In this document: positions 24,225 to 35,444 of the stretch, piece by piece | How the letters are laid out: every line of letters starts with the position of its first letter | Position numbering within the stretch: the stretch's first letter is position 1 | Assembly (NCBI GenBank): GCA_020284085.1 | Contig: JACEVL010000153.1 | Span: forward strand, 1,211,637 to 1,275,636 | Length of the DNA stretch: 64,000 nucleotides | Source of the DNA: Aporrectodea caliginosa | Taxonomy: Eukaryota > Annelida > Clitellata > Crassiclitellata > Lumbricidae | Reading direction: 5' to 3' | Notes under the pieces: model-generated | The model's input: the letters and a program-made list of their open reading frames with translations, nothing else | What the model was told of the DNA's origin: nothing | Database searches by the model: none | Translations under genes and position numbers: made by a program

Positions 24225-24745
24225 TTCTTATTTCTCTTCCGTCAGTTTCCCGACGATGAGGCCCTTATGAAGCCTCTCCAGTGTTCTCTATTCTGTACTA
24301 TGCTGCCGATCTTCATTATATCTGTACCCCTCCTCTGTAGGTCCTCTTTGATGTTGTCCATCCAGGTCTTCCGTTGCCCTCCCCTGCTTCTCTCTCCCTC
24401 CACGTGACCGTGTAGCGCCGCATTGGGTAATCTCTCTCCCACCATCCGCCTCACGTGCCCATACCATCTAAGTCTTCGTCTCCTGATTCTCTCCACCACC
24501 GTCTCCTCCGCTCCCAAGTCTTTTCTTGTTTGATCATTCCTTATTTTGTCCCTCCTGCTTCTACCCATGATTCTCCTCAGCCACCCCATTTCTGTCAAAA
24601 GTAGTCTTCTCTCGTCCTCTTTCCTCAGGCACCAGCACTCCGATCCGTATAGTAATACTGGTTCCACCAGGGTATAGTAGAGTTTCATCTTGGTTCTGAT
24701 TGAGAGGCTTTTCGCTTTCCACATTTTGTTGAGTCCTCCGAAGGC
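24225..24745 (-). mobile_element. RTE-like LINE, RT C-terminal domain
   Basis: The minus-strand reading frame of 160 residues includes LYYTLVEPVLLYGSECW, GWLRRIMGRSRRDKIRN, VERIRRRRLRWYGHVRRM and REHWRGFIRASSSGN. This is the thumb/C-terminal region of endonuclease-reverse transcriptase LINEs of the craniofacial-2-like (RTE/L1-related) type. The catalytic palm is missing. The frame is open throughout, suggesting a fairly young insertion. A 3'-end copy lies at 2728-2815. Confidence 0.88.
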
Positions 24746-25191
24746 CGCGCAAGCCAGCCCGTTATTACACTAGGCTGTCAATCATGGAATTGAGTTTTGG
24801 GTTGACCTCTGTATAATATCGGCGCGGAACTGCCAGTGAAGGCCTTCTGTTGCTACAGCACAATTTGCTCTCTTAGAACTCAAACTTCAGTCGTGCGGTT
24901 TATAAACGTTTTCGACGTTCTTAGAAATTCTTACAATTAAAGTGCTACAGAAATTATAAACTCTCAATGCATATATGCATCAATGCATTAATTCATCGCG
25001 CCCTTTAAATAAGTCTCAGAAGAACGATAACGCATACCTCTAAAGTAGCAAAACTACATGTGTAGGCTAATTATGTTACTGGCAGATATTGTATCTCTTA
25101 GATAACTACATATTCTTTTCCTTTCCCATCACGTCATTGATTTCTTAACGACTGATATTTTTACTGAAGTTGTACGATGTTTTGACTGTAG

Positions 25192-25320
25192 AAGAATGAG
25201 AATGATCATGAAATCGTGTTTATGAAACTTTTGAAGAAAGACAAGAATAAATGCTACATCAGGCTAATCATGGAACATAACAGTAATCGCAAGTGGTTGA
25301 CAAAACCTCAAGGACCTCTT
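25192..25320 (+). CDS. Tentative TRPM exon (N-terminal homology region)
   Basis: A 43-codon open segment is framed by a pyrimidine-rich acceptor (TTTTGACTGTAG) and a consensus donor (GTAAGTTT), in phase 0 at both ends. It encodes EIVFMKLLKKDKN, then RLIMEHNSNRKWLT. TRPM channels carry a helical block of the form LLxxKxxFVxLLLExGxxxxKFLT in the MHR3/4 region before the channel domain. The likeness and the position upstream of secure exons suggest a link, but similarity is modest. The join to the next exon cannot be tested because intermediate exons are probably missing. Confidence 0.5.
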
Positions 25321-25939
25321 GTAAGTTTAAAAGCTTATTTTATGCAGATAATTATGATCGAATACATAGAATGGCGGTTGAGTGCTACAGAAATGGGACT
25401 GGCAAACGCAGTAAAGTTATGCGTGGTCAAGAATGACTATTTCTTGGCTTTAAAAGAATAGAAGTCATATGCACCATCTCAACCTGCCAAGCCTCCTGTC
25501 TCTTTAGCTTTGCAAGGTTGGAAGCTATAAAATAATGTCGTGCTGCTTGGCTATGGTTGTGTTTGCTGTTACCTTGTGAATCCACATTAAATTTTCTGAG
25601 GAGGTCCTATATAGAAAAGCTATTTAAGCGCCTATGTCTTACAAGGAACGGATGGGAGGCGATCTCTTCCGGATCTTCATTGCCTTGAGAAGTCAATGGA
25701 CGTTTCTCAAGGTCGTCGACACTCAACCAGCGCATCACATAGCACGCCGTCAAATTCAATATCTGACTTCGGAACCAAATTATATAATTTATTATTTGGT
25801 GGCAAAGACGAGTATTAGTAAACAGCTTGTTACAAGGAATCTCAGCAGGCTGCAAACCCAGGGCCTTAATCTTACAGACCATCCCTATACCCACAGTGTC
25901 ATATGTAGGGATATGTTTTTACATGCAAAATTAAATCCA

Positions 25940-26055
25940 TGAACCTATATATATATATATATATTGTATATATATATATTGTTCTTTTATATATATATAA
26001 AAGAACAATATATATATATATACAATGTATATATATACATATATATATGTATCTG
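25940..26055. repeat. (TA)n with a large palindrome
   Basis: TA arrays surround ATTGTTCTTTTATAT and its inverse ATATAAAAGAACAAT, centred near 25996. The arms extend on through flanking TATA and ATTGTATA blocks, giving a cruciform-capable repeat. Confidence 0.9.
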
Positions 26056-26204
26056 CCACACTGCTGACGTTTGTTAGTAAGTGAGTAGGCCTAGCTAAGC
26101 ACCTGTAGGTTTCCACTGAAATGCCACACTAGAAATCAAGGAACGCAAAATGGAAAAGAGGTTGGAGATGCGCTTGACTGGTAAGAGTGATTGCAGTTAA
26201 GATT

Positions 26205-26470
26205 CCGCTGAGGTACACTTATTGTACTTGTATTGTATCTGAACATTTATAAAGCGCCCCTTGTAGGATGAACAATTCAGAAGCGCTCCCGGTGCGCAAA
26301 ACCCCCATAGAAGAAACAGTTTAAGAAAAGAGAAAGAAGAGGTGAGGCTGCCAGAAATAATTATTGTAGTGCGAGCTGAAGGAGAAAGCGCATTCCAAAG
26401 AGAGGAACCAATTGAAGCAAAAGATCGAGACTGATCCATAGCACTCTCATAACCCAACCAATGGAATCCC
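26205..26470 (-). mobile_element. CR1-like LINE C-terminus and 3' end
   Basis: The minus translation gives DQSRSFASIGSSLWNALSPS, then SFLKLFLLWG, matching the RSFxxxGPxLWNxLPxxxR...FKxxLK end of CR1/Rex1-type LINE proteins. The following 3' UTR contains GGGGCGCTTTATAAATGTTC, shared with 5720-5800. It is an inactive fragment. Confidence 0.82.
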
Positions 26471-27130
26471 TACTAGTGGTTTTTCAGTGGTCCATGGATC
26501 GTTTTCCATTGAGGAAGAGGAATGACGATAGATGAAAGAGAATCCGATTAATATCATTGGCTGGCCGAGTGGCCGTCCCTTGCAGGTGGCAGAAATATTT
26601 CTGTCAGTTAGTCTTTCCGTGATCGAAGGTCGATGCCAATCAGACAATTCAATCTCACCGTTGCATAACCGAATCAGAGCTTTCGCGTTCAAATAGGTAC
26701 ACAGGTCTAAAGCTCGGCAATTTCTAAACGAAAACCAGCTGAATTTAAGAGATTGGAAAATGCGTAATGGGGCTCGGCGTTCGGTGCCATGAGCCCAAAG
26801 ACGGACAAAAAACGCATAAAAGCCAAAAATAAATGCACGATGTAACATGCCTTTGTGTAGACGCCCAAAGATACACAAATATTGAGAAAAGATTCTCTCT
26901 GAAACCGAACATGTAGCCTAGCTCAAACAGCATACGTGTTGGTCACTTCAACCCCTACTCCCCTAGCGAGTGTACAATGTGGTTCGTTGGCTAGCAATCC
27001 TTGAAAAGGGTCATGCCTACTTTAGCCTACACGGTGTCTGCTTAGGATAACGGAAGATTTTTACAATGTTCTTGCTTTTATCTTTGCGTTGGGCCAATCC
27101 CGGTTTTTTATTTAAAATTCATGACCTTTT
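26471..27130. other. No recognisable feature
   Basis: An ORF at 26447-26878 on the minus strand has no recognisable domain. No supported gene. Confidence 0.4.
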
Positions 27131-27135
27131 TAAAG

Positions 27136-27297
27136 CCCCAAATGAAACAAAATTGTATCCTGATTGTATTAGACTCTGCGTCATATCTGAAGTTGTTGTA
27201 ATTTTGAAGGAGGAAACTTTCGCGAGGATTGATATCTGTCAAAAATTGCTGAACAAAATCAAAGATCCAGAGAGAAAGATCTACAACAGAATAAAGA
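27136..27297 (+). CDS. Tentative TRPM exon before the FFWxxxQ block
   Basis: The open frame runs from about KAPNETKLYPDCIRL through KIKDPERKIYNRIK to a donor GTAAGG at 27298. It ends with one spare base (A). The next exon starts with two bases (AG), so the joined codon reads Lys and the phase is right. The acceptor is uncertain: AAAG before 27136 or ATTAG before 27173 are both possible. The residues do not match a conserved TRPM block, so this call rests mainly on phase, donor quality and position. Confidence 0.5.
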
Positions 27298-27507
27298 GTA
27301 AGGAAAAGATACGAGTATACCTTTGTGTAACTATAATTCTGCATATTTGCTTTTTGAATATATAAGAAATTATATGCACATTTTATCTAGGTGCAGGTGC
27401 TAATATAGCACTCTTCACTATAAATAGGAAAATAGGTGAAAAGTTCTTTCAGTGATCACTTTGTCAGTTCTGATCCATAACAAAAACTTGTGGTTTTATT
27501 GTTTCAG

Positions 27508-27581
27508 AGAAGATGTTATTTTTTTGGTGTGTGGACCAACAAATGCCTGAAACGGCAATGCTCTTTTGGAAAGAAGGACAG
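27508..27581 (+). CDS. TRPM exon: helix before the channel (FWKEG block)
   Basis: Acceptor TTATTGTTTCAG and donor GTAAGA border 24 full codons plus two bases. The product KMLFFWCVDQQMPETAMLFW, then KEGQ, corresponds to the TRPM block DLxLWAVLxxRxxMAxxFWxHG in the cytosolic pre-S1 region. The exon ends in phase 0, and the next secure exon (33580) starts in phase 0 with DCLAISLDAY. Together they read like the family's FWxxGEExxAxALxAxxxY segment. Confidence 0.85.
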
Positions 27582-28039
27582 GTAAGAAATGTTGTGGAGG
27601 AATTGCATGAACAATTGAACATGGTAGGGTTCTACAGCAAACTATAGAACAGAAGACAGAATTAGCAATGATTTACTTAATCGTGATTTGTAGGGAAAAA
27701 CAGAAAGTCGTAGAAGAAAAATTTAAGTTGTCTCTGCTATCTATTCTGTGACTTCTTATGTTCAGTTGACTTTTAGAGACGTTATGCATGAAATCATACT
27801 GCGCATCATCGTACTAGCAATACATGATTTCGTGACAAAATTCGATGGTGCAGGTGTCTCTTTATATTTATACGGCTTTGACATTCCTACCGGAAGTTAG
27901 GTAGTTCAGAGAGTTCATACTATAACACTAATACATTCAGCCCCCACTATTTGGCTAATGAATATGTAGCAATGCAGTGTTACTCGCGGGAGCGTAGTGG
28001 TCAGCAAATCCAAAGAGCGTAGTGGTAGTTATGATAATG

Positions 28040-28132
28040 AACAGACATGTATGCTGTATGTATGTATGTATGTATGTATGTATGACATTGTATGTATGTA
28101 TGTATGTATGTATGTATGTATATGTATATATG
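28040..28132. repeat. (TGTA)n microsatellite
   Basis: TGTA/TATG repeats with a GACATTG interruption. Confidence 0.9.
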
Positions 28133-28159
28133 TATGTAGGCCTATGGATGCATATATAT

Positions 28160-28505
28160 GTTACAGGCAATGTGTAAAATCAGGGATTTTGTAAAATGCC
28201 TGAAATTTTTAGGCAATTTGTAAAATCTCCAATTCACTCAGGCACTTTACAAAATCCCTGAAAAAACCAAGGATTTTGTAAATTCCCTGAAATCTGATGA
28301 TGAAAATTTGACAGATTGCCTGAAAGTGACGAAAATTATCGAAGTTTTACAAAATACCTGAAAAAAACAGGGATTTTGTAAAATCCCTTAAATCTGATGA
28401 TTACAGGCATTGTGTAAAATCAGGGATTTTGTGAAATTTTTAGGCAATTTGTAAAATCCCCATTTCACTCGGGCACTTTATAAAATCCCGGGATATAAAA
28501 ACCAG
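28160..28505. repeat. Repeat cluster built on CAGGGATTTTGTAAAATC
   Basis: The words CAGGGATTTTGTAAAATC and TTTACAAAATCCCTGAAA recur in both orientations, each itself near-palindromic. A roughly 90-bp block starting TTACAGGCAaTGTGTAAAAT at 28163 recurs at about 28401, a direct duplication of about 240 bp period. Termini of this kind belong to some DNA transposons, but no element boundaries could be fixed. Confidence 0.75.
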
Positions 28506-28579
28506 GGATTTGGCTGCGTGTCCGACATGTCTGCCGGTGGCTATGTTTCAAGTCATGGGTCGGGGCCGTCTCTTGTTTG

Positions 28580-28619
<40 letters not shown>

Positions 28620-28626
28620 CTCTCTA
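28580..28626. repeat. (TA)n(TC)n microsatellite
   Basis: About 17 TA units followed by TC units. Confidence 0.95.
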
Positions 28627-28799
28627 CATTTATGCTTTCTCCAGAGAAATCCCGTTGAGTCCCAACTGGGATCGCTATGTTATCTGGCGGATCCATCTGA
28701 CTCGCATTCGCCTGAGACTAGTCTTAATGGCGGGCCATCTTGTGCTGACTATATGCTTTTTATAGTTCATCATCAATAATCAACAATTGTTTGACGCTG

Positions 28800-30857
28800 T
28801 TTCATGGTGGTATACGCGCTTGGGTTGTCTCGTTGTTGTTGCGACTACCAATTTATTTTTAAATTATGCTTTGTAAATCGCGATCTTGTTGAAATTCATT
28901 GTGACCACTGGAATATTGCTATTAACGGTTGTGTTTACCTAAACTGTCCTAGTGGTCTTACATGTCAAGGACAAATCCCGCATCTTCTTTTTAATCCTTT
29001 TTTTTGTATAAATACAGTATCCAAGGCTGTGTTATCGGTGTAAAGTGTAAGAGGCAAAGTGACTACAAATGCTGCAAGGTCGAATGTCATTTGTGTGCAC
29101 CTGTTGAACCTTTGTTGTGTACATTAATGTTTAATTTAGAAACTTCCCTGCAACTGTATCCTAGACAGTAATGAATTTCTCAGCACTGTTTGTGATTATA
29201 ATCCCAAATCTAAGTGAACTATTGAACTTGATGAAGCTAGGAAATTAGATATCTTTCCCAAACGACTTTGATAGTCGCTTCCTTTTCAATAATAATTATA
29301 CTGATTCTGATGTTTAACCTCTTCGCCGATATATTTTGTTGGGAGATTCTACGTCTGACTCCTTGACTTCTATATTTAATTCTCCTCACCTGTTCACCGA
29401 ACCTAAACTGTAGAAGCATATTATGTAAAGTAACTGATATTATAAACTTACTAGCTCAGTTTCCTGTCTATAATTTTAGCTCTCACGGAAACTTGGCTAG
29501 ATGCTGCCTTAGCGGATACTATAAAGTTAGAGCGGGCTATCACCGTGTCCATAAGTCAAGAGCAACCGGTAGAAGAGGAGGCGTAACACTACTGATAAAG
29601 GAGGGTGTCCCCTTCCAAACATTTGATCTAACACTCAACCTTTATGCCATTACTTAGCATGCAAGGTAAAATTTCTGCAGCAAGACAAAATAATGAATAC
29701 TAAATAGGAATTTTCTTAGACTTAGCAAAAGCATTTGATACTATAGAACACAACAAAAGCTAAGCATCTATGGAATTAGAAATACCCAACATAACTGGTT
29801 CAAAGCTACTTTGAGAATAGGGTTCAACTAGTTAGTTGCAATGATGTACACTCTACCCTTAAAATGATTAAATATGGAGTGCCACAAGGATCTATCCTAG
29901 GCCCCTTACTATTATACTCTACATAAATGATCTACCCAATACCTCACCTGACTTATTCTTTATACTATTCGCAGATGATACAAATATGTTTAACTCCCAA
30001 TCCTCAATAGATACCCTAATTAGCCACACCAACACCGAACTAGAAAATGTAGCAGAATAGTTTCAAGTTAATAAATTAACCCTTAACTTAGATAAAATAC
30101 CAATTATATTTTATTTGCATCCTATAAGAAATCTATAGGATCTAAGCTGAACATCCTTCAGAGGCATTGCCAAAATCCCATATGGAGCTCATACAAAAGT
30201 TGAATTCCGCGACCGTAACATATTAAGAATTGATCAGATAAGGCATATACAATTATGGACTTTCATATATCGCTATACCCACAATTTACTACCCCCTACT
30301 TACCAAGGGGTTTTCCTCCTTAATGATAACATCCATCTACACTACTCAAGAAATCCAAATTCTCTTTATATACTGTTTGCCCGCACCTACACTAGAATCT
30401 CCTCGATAAAATGTGCTGGACCGAGATACTGGAATGAGATTCCTCTTTCCATCCTCTCACTACCTAGCCTTCATCTTTTCAAACGTGAGCTACGAGCCCA
30501 CATTATACACGGTGCATAAAGAATTTGTTCACATTGAACACAAGTGCATTGATCTTCAAACAATGAACCGAATTACCCGAAACATCATTACTTTAGTTAC
30601 TAGCGTAAAATGTTAAGTACAGTAGATGTGCATTTGTGTTATCTGCGTCATTAGTTAAGTAATTAGTTAATTAGTAGTTAAGCTATACATAACTTTGTTC
30701 CTTGATTTACTGCTGGCCACATTATATCATTTATTATAAACTGTTCTCAGGTGGCCCTTCTGGGTTTTTGTGTGACCTTAATTAAGTTTGAGCCACCTCT
30801 GAGTAATTGTTATTTGTAATTTTGGGGTTACCAAATAAACGAATACGAATACATTAC
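28800..30857 (+). mobile_element. Decayed CR1/L2-like LINE (EN start, RT, C-term, 3' tail)
   Basis: In order: cysteine-rich codons near 29050 (possible ORF1 remnant); LALTETWLDAALAD near 29480, an apurinic-type endonuclease motif; DLAKAFDTIEHN near 29715, RT block A; YGVPQGSILGPLL near 29875; FADDTNMF near 29970, the catalytic dyad; RYTHNLLPPTY near 30270; and IKCAGPRYWNEIPLSILSL near 30410 with a C-terminal FKREL. A 3' UTR ends in AAATAAACGAATACGAATAC. Most of the endonuclease is deleted and many stops and frameshifts are present. The whole lies in the TRPM intron 27582-33579. Confidence 0.85.
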
Positions 30858-30864
30858 AGAACCT

Positions 30865-31205
30865 TATTCTTAAGATATTTGACGGACCATTCATTCGCAC
30901 ATCTCTGGATAAAAGTAATTGTTTACTGAGGCTATATATAGACCTCCAGTTTGGAGGAATTCTGTCTTGAACATTTGTTGACCAAATTGGTGCATAAAGA
31001 GAAACATATGATAATTATGGGAGATCTCAACATACATCTACTACGGGTAGAGGAGCACTATGCAGGAGCAGTTCTTTTTTAATAGGATGTCGGCTTGCAA
31101 CCTTCTTCCAACCATAACTACCAAATATTTAATTCTACCTCATCTGTTCCCCGCGATGCGCCTCAGATTCATATTTCGGTGTGATCTTGCGCACCTCACA
31201 AAAGT
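30865..31205 (+). mobile_element. LINE endonuclease fragment
   Basis: The frames contain YRPPVWRNSV and, about 90 bp later, HMIIMGDLNIHLLRVEE. These are the YRPP and GDxNIxL blocks of apurinic-type endonuclease in LINEs. NRMSACNLLPTITT follows near 31080, the block that precedes the PTRITxTSATLIDxI motif. It is broken by an AAT/ATT array at 31209. Confidence 0.8.
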
Positions 31206-31207
31206 AT

Positions 31208-31208
<1 letters not shown>

Positions 31209-31242
<34 letters not shown>

Positions 31243-31333
31243 TATTATTATTATTATTATTAATATTATTATTATTATTATTATTATTATCATCATCATC
31301 ATCATTATTACTATATTATTATTATTATTATTT
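31209..31333. repeat. (AAT)n/(ATT)n microsatellite
   Basis: AAT block followed by ATT and ATC repeats. Self-complementary halves. Confidence 0.95.
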
Positions 31334-31334
31334 C

Positions 31335-31430
31335 GAGTTAATAAATTACCCTCAACTTAGATAAAACCAATTATATTTTATTTAGATCCTATAAGAAATC
31401 GCCTACTCCTGCTTACTCAAAATTATGAAT
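31335..31430 (+). mobile_element. LINE RT fragment matching 30059-30140
   Basis: AGTTAATAAATTA, then CTTAGATAAA and CCTATAAGAAATC, repeats the post-FADD segment (NKLTLNLDKTNYILF-like) of the LINE at 28800-30857. It is a second copy of the same family. Confidence 0.75.
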
Positions 31431-31434
31431 ATAT

Positions 31435-32560
31435 CAGGGCTTGAAACAAGCCCTAGGATCACGAACGCAGGAGCTAGACAGAGCTATGGCTAGACTAACC
31501 ATAATAACACGTCAGGAGGCCCTGCTGATTCTAAGACACTCGCTGGGCACTACCAAATTAATCCACACTCTGAGATGCGCTCCATCCAAAATTGGCAACA
31601 TAATATGATCAAACCCTGAGGAAGGGCCTTCAAAACATACTAAACATAGACTTTACAGACACGCAATGGCAACAATCTACATTACCCATTGGGTTAGGCG
31701 GACTGACTGGGCATTCGAAGGTCGTCATCGCTGGCACTTCCCGTTTTGTAGCATCGGCCGCGGGCACCTCCGAGCTCCAGACGACCATACTATGTGTGCT
31801 GGACAGTCAACCGGATTTGCATTACACGAACCTATCCTCGCACTGGCAGACAATAACTGGATTGTCGTTGACGGAATACTCTCCAGCACATATACAAGCC
31901 AAATGGGACAACCCGATTCTTCAAAGAGAGCATTTGGAACTACTCCTTTCCACCACAGAGCTGAGGCGCGCCTGAAAGCCGTGTCCTTCCAGCACGCCGG
32001 CGAATGGATGTATTCTCTACAGATTACATCCTGCGACCTCAGACTTAGCGATGAGGCAATCAGGGTGACGGTTGGTCTTCGTTTGGGCCAACATGATGCC
32101 AACCTCACGTCTGCGCATGCGGCGCACTGGTTACCGCAAGAGGCACACACCCTCTGGGATTTGGTCGCGTGGCCCGACACGCCGCCATCAACGATTTGAT
32201 CCATCGCAGTCTGATCAATGCCGGCTTTCCAGCGGTTAAGGAGCCACGGGGTATGCTTCGCTCGGATGGTAAGAGACCGGACGGCACCACTCTTATACCA
32301 TGGAGAGCGGGCCGAAACCTCGTATGGGACGCAATGGTAGTTGACACACTAGCGCCTTCCTATCTAAAGGCAACAGCTATGACAGCAGGAGCAGCAGCAG
32401 AAATAGCGAACAGCAGAAAGAATAAAAATACCAGTCCCTTCTTGACACTCATGACTTCATTCCGCTGGCCCTGGAAACTTTAGGTTCCATTAACTTAAGA
32501 GGCCCTGTATTTTTTGCAGATGTGCGCCGTCATCTAACACATTTCTCTTTCAAAGACTTT
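31435..32560 (+). mobile_element. Non-LTR RT C-terminal region with CxC zinc finger and PD..D motif
   Basis: The frames contain LGSRTQELDRAMARLTI, ALLILRHSLGTTKLIHTLR, a segment with GLG-like codons near 31690 in shifted frame, LRLSDEAIRVTVGLRLG, then PHVCACGALVTARGTH, RHAAINDLIHRSL, GMLRSDGKRPDGTTLIPW and NLVWDAMVVDTLAPSY. The order (thumb, CxCG...GTH...RH finger, RPDG...WD) fits a LINE protein ending in a restriction-like endonuclease of R2/Hero type, as inferred from the PD-D spacing. Frameshifts lie near 31700 and 32090. It ends about 32560 and is inactive. Confidence 0.7.
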
Positions 32561-32704
32561 CGTTGACGAAGTCAGAGACAACATTTCTCTTTCAAAGACT
32601 TTCGTTGACAATTCAACGCTTTAACGCTGTGGCCTTCGCCGGTTCTTTTACTGAACATGTGCCCGAGATGGAAGTGGGATAGCACTTTCCAGTTTTAACT
32701 AATA

Positions 32705-33067
<363 letters not shown>

Positions 33068-33400
33068 TAGGCCTACCAGAATTATACCCACTCTTCGACG
33101 TTGATTGATTATATTTTTTACAAATTTTTGGTCAAATATTATAGACTCTAGGATTATTACTTCAGACATCTCTGGCTATCATTTGCCTGTCCTAACTTGC
33201 TTTTACTTAGAAATGAAGACTATCGAGTTATTAGTGAAGAGGGCAAAATAAACTTTGGAACTCGTCTTTCTGATGCTGATTGGACTCCTATGCTTGAAGC
33301 TTGCTATTGTGGGGATGCTAACAGGGTCTATGATGTACTATTTGTTGAATACAAACACATTATGACAAAGCATTTAGGCCTTAAGCCAAGTAGGTAACAG
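33068..33400 (+). mobile_element. LINE endonuclease end and linker
   Basis: TRPTRIIPTLRR opens the segment, then LIDYIF-like codons, NIIDSRIITSDISGYHLPV near 33140 (the SDHxPV end of the endonuclease, with H to Y), and DADWTPMLEACYCGDANRV and YDVLFVEYKHIMTKHLGL (the DWxxV...YxxFxxxYxxxF linker before RT). Frame changes occur between blocks. This is the continuation expected for the fragment at 30865-31205, separated by other repeats. Confidence 0.8.
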
Positions 33401-33579
33401 CACCAACGTAGAGAAAAAGGCTCAAGCAGTTAGATATCGTCACTACTCAAGTGATAGGCCCACATGTATTTGGCCGGGAATTTCGTCGAATGCAGCGCCA
33501 CAGGCGGTTAGCATTAATTTTTACAAACCAAATGCCATATTTTACTGCACTCTAAGGTCTTAAGTTGTATTTATTGTAG

Positions 33580-33680
33580 GACTGTCTTGCGATTTCTCTG
33601 GATGCTTACCGCATGTCAAAGAAACGGGAGAAGGCCCTCGTAGACAAGGAAGGATACGACTCTATGAAAGAGCAAACGCA
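33580..33680 (+). CDS. TRPM exon: DCLAISLDAY helix
   Basis: Acceptor TATTTATTGTAG, donor GTAGGC, 101 bp. The translation DCLAISLDAYRMSKKREKAL ends with GYDSMKEQT plus two bases, CA. It continues FWKEGQ of the previous exon in phase 0. The next exon supplies G to give Gln (CAG), then YFSKLALDLL, matching the TRPM pattern AxAxxAxxxYxxM...SKxFxxLALxLL. It lies just after a LINE fragment and a large AAT array. Confidence 0.82.
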
Positions 33681-34024
33681 GTAGGCCTACGCCATCATCT
33701 GTTGTTTCTTTGAGACCTATTTAGTTTACATGTTTATATTATGTAATTGTAATACCAACTAGTTTGACTTGGTTATGCTGTGTACCTTCGCCAACGCCGT
33801 ATACATGACGCTGACAGTATATGCCTGAATGACGAAAGACGGTGATACTAATAATCTTCTTTATTGTTCGAGCCCCTGATGAGTGTACTCCTTGTAGCGA
33901 CAATGAACACGTTATTCTCGCACACTAGTCTATGTCACAATGAACACGTTATTCTCGCAAACTAGTCAATGTCAACAGGTAGTGCAATTTGGTTTCGGCC
34001 GCGCGAACCCGGCGTTCAGGACCG

Positions 34025-34495
34025 GTGTCACGACAAAAATTATTCGTCTACAGACTTTTCGTCTACGACACTTCGTCTACAGACGCTTACGTCGTTATTT
34101 GATATTGTCAATTTAAAATCGAAGCTGTATTGATGACAAAAACTGTTTCCCGAAATGGAAATGGGATTGATAAAAACATTCCTGTGTTCAACTAGAAGCT
34201 GGATTGATACGAAATAATTTATCCCGTAAATAGAAGCTGGATACTAAGCTGGATGGATGGATGAAACTAAGTTTTCATTCAATGGAAGTTGGATTGATGA
34301 AAATAATCGTTTCAGTAATTAGAAGCTGGATTCCTGAGAATATTAAGCACGTTTTAGCGAAACTATAAAAAAGCGGCCTCTGTTGATTAACCCTAATGGA
34401 TACAGATACACTCGTAGGCGAAATGTCTGTAGACGAAATGTCAGTAGGCCTATACGAAGTGTCGTAGACGAAAAGTCTGTAGAAGAGTTGTCGCG
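34025..34495. mobile_element. Foldback element with TTCGTCTACAGAC end arrays
   Basis: The left end carries ATTCGTCTACAGAC, TTTTCGTCTACGAC and ACTTCGTCTACAGACG. The right end (about 34410-34490) carries the inverse: GTAGACGAAATGTCTGTAGA, then GAAGTGTCGTAGACGAAAAG. The core (34120-34335) holds roughly 30-36-bp units of the type AGAAGCTGGATTGATGAAAA. No protein is encoded. It lies in the intron between exons 33580 and 34622, ending about 125 bp before the acceptor. Confidence 0.82.
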
Positions 34496-34621
34496 GAACC
34501 TTCATGACCTGCGAGTTGTCCATTTGTCCAGAACGAAGAGCGAGAACAATCGCCTTCCCTATGTTACTCATAGAGCATAAGGATTTCATTTTATTTAGCA
34601 AGCGAATGTTTTGTGACGTAG

Positions 34622-34853
34622 GTACTTTTCGAAGCTTGCTCTAGATTTGTTGAAAAAATGTTACGCGAACAATCACCAAAACACGCATGATTTGCTCGTT
34701 GGAAAAGTGAAAGACCTGGATGACCAAACGCCGTTACAGATAGCAGTCGATGCCAACTTCAAAGCATTTATATCCGTGCCGCCCATTGAGGATCTGCTGA
34801 ACAAAATCTGGATCAAAGATATAGAAAATTATAACAAGCATAAATATGTTCCG
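34622..34853 (+). CDS. TRPM exon: pre-S1 cytosolic helices
   Basis: Acceptor GTGACGTAG and donor GTGAGT. The first base completes a Gln codon begun in the previous exon. The product includes YFSKLALDLLKKCYANN, DDQTPLQIAVDAN and FKAFISVPPIEDLLNKIWIK, which follow the TRPM block LALxLLxxCYxxD...TxLxLAVxAxxxxFIxxxxxQxLLxxxWxG. An in-frame stop at 34614-34616 fixes the acceptor downstream of it. Ends in phase 0. Confidence 0.92.
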
Positions 34854-35397
34854 GTGAGTTTCTCAAGCACACTAGAATGTGAATATCTAGTTATAATACA
34901 TTCAGGACGCTGGATAATATAGTGAAAAGCTTGCTGTTTGGTCAGCCGAGAGGTCTTGATTCCGATCCCGCGAACGCAGAAAGAGATTGTCATCACGTTC
35001 TTCTTCTTCCTTTTCAAGATTTTTATGTTAGTCTGTTACTTCTATGACTCCGGTGACTTATGCACAAGGCAACAGGTTTCGGGCTCACTTGCGCACCCTA
35101 GTTATAGAATGAGTGCATTGACTTTATGCTATCATTGGCAAACAGACGGCAATGACGAGGAATTGGCTTCCCCTCTCATATGCTGAGATTAAAAGAATCG
35201 AAGTCGTTAACACTTTATACCAATGGATGAGCCTCGGGGCTATGTTAAGGGACTGCTTTTCATTGCGCGCCCTAGTTATAAATGAGGGCATTGACTTTAT
35301 ACTATCAGTGGCAAACATTTTCTTTCCTCTACTTCACGTTCTTCATGATCGCATTTTTCCTCTTCAAGCTTCTTTTTCTTCGTCTTTCCTCCATGTT

Positions 35398-35398
35398 T

Positions 35399-35444
<46 letters not shown>

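Noticed and set aside
33197..33397. Possible extra TRPM exon (acceptor TTTACTTAG, donor GTAACA)
   Set aside because: The residues match the LINE endonuclease-RT linker (DWxxML...YDVLFVEY), the flanks carry LINE endonuclease blocks, and the phase does not fit the neighbouring TRPM exons.
34925..34980. tRNA-like segment (TTGGTCAGCCGAGAGGTC, GATTCCGATCCC)
   Set aside because: B box is imperfect and the stems do not pair.
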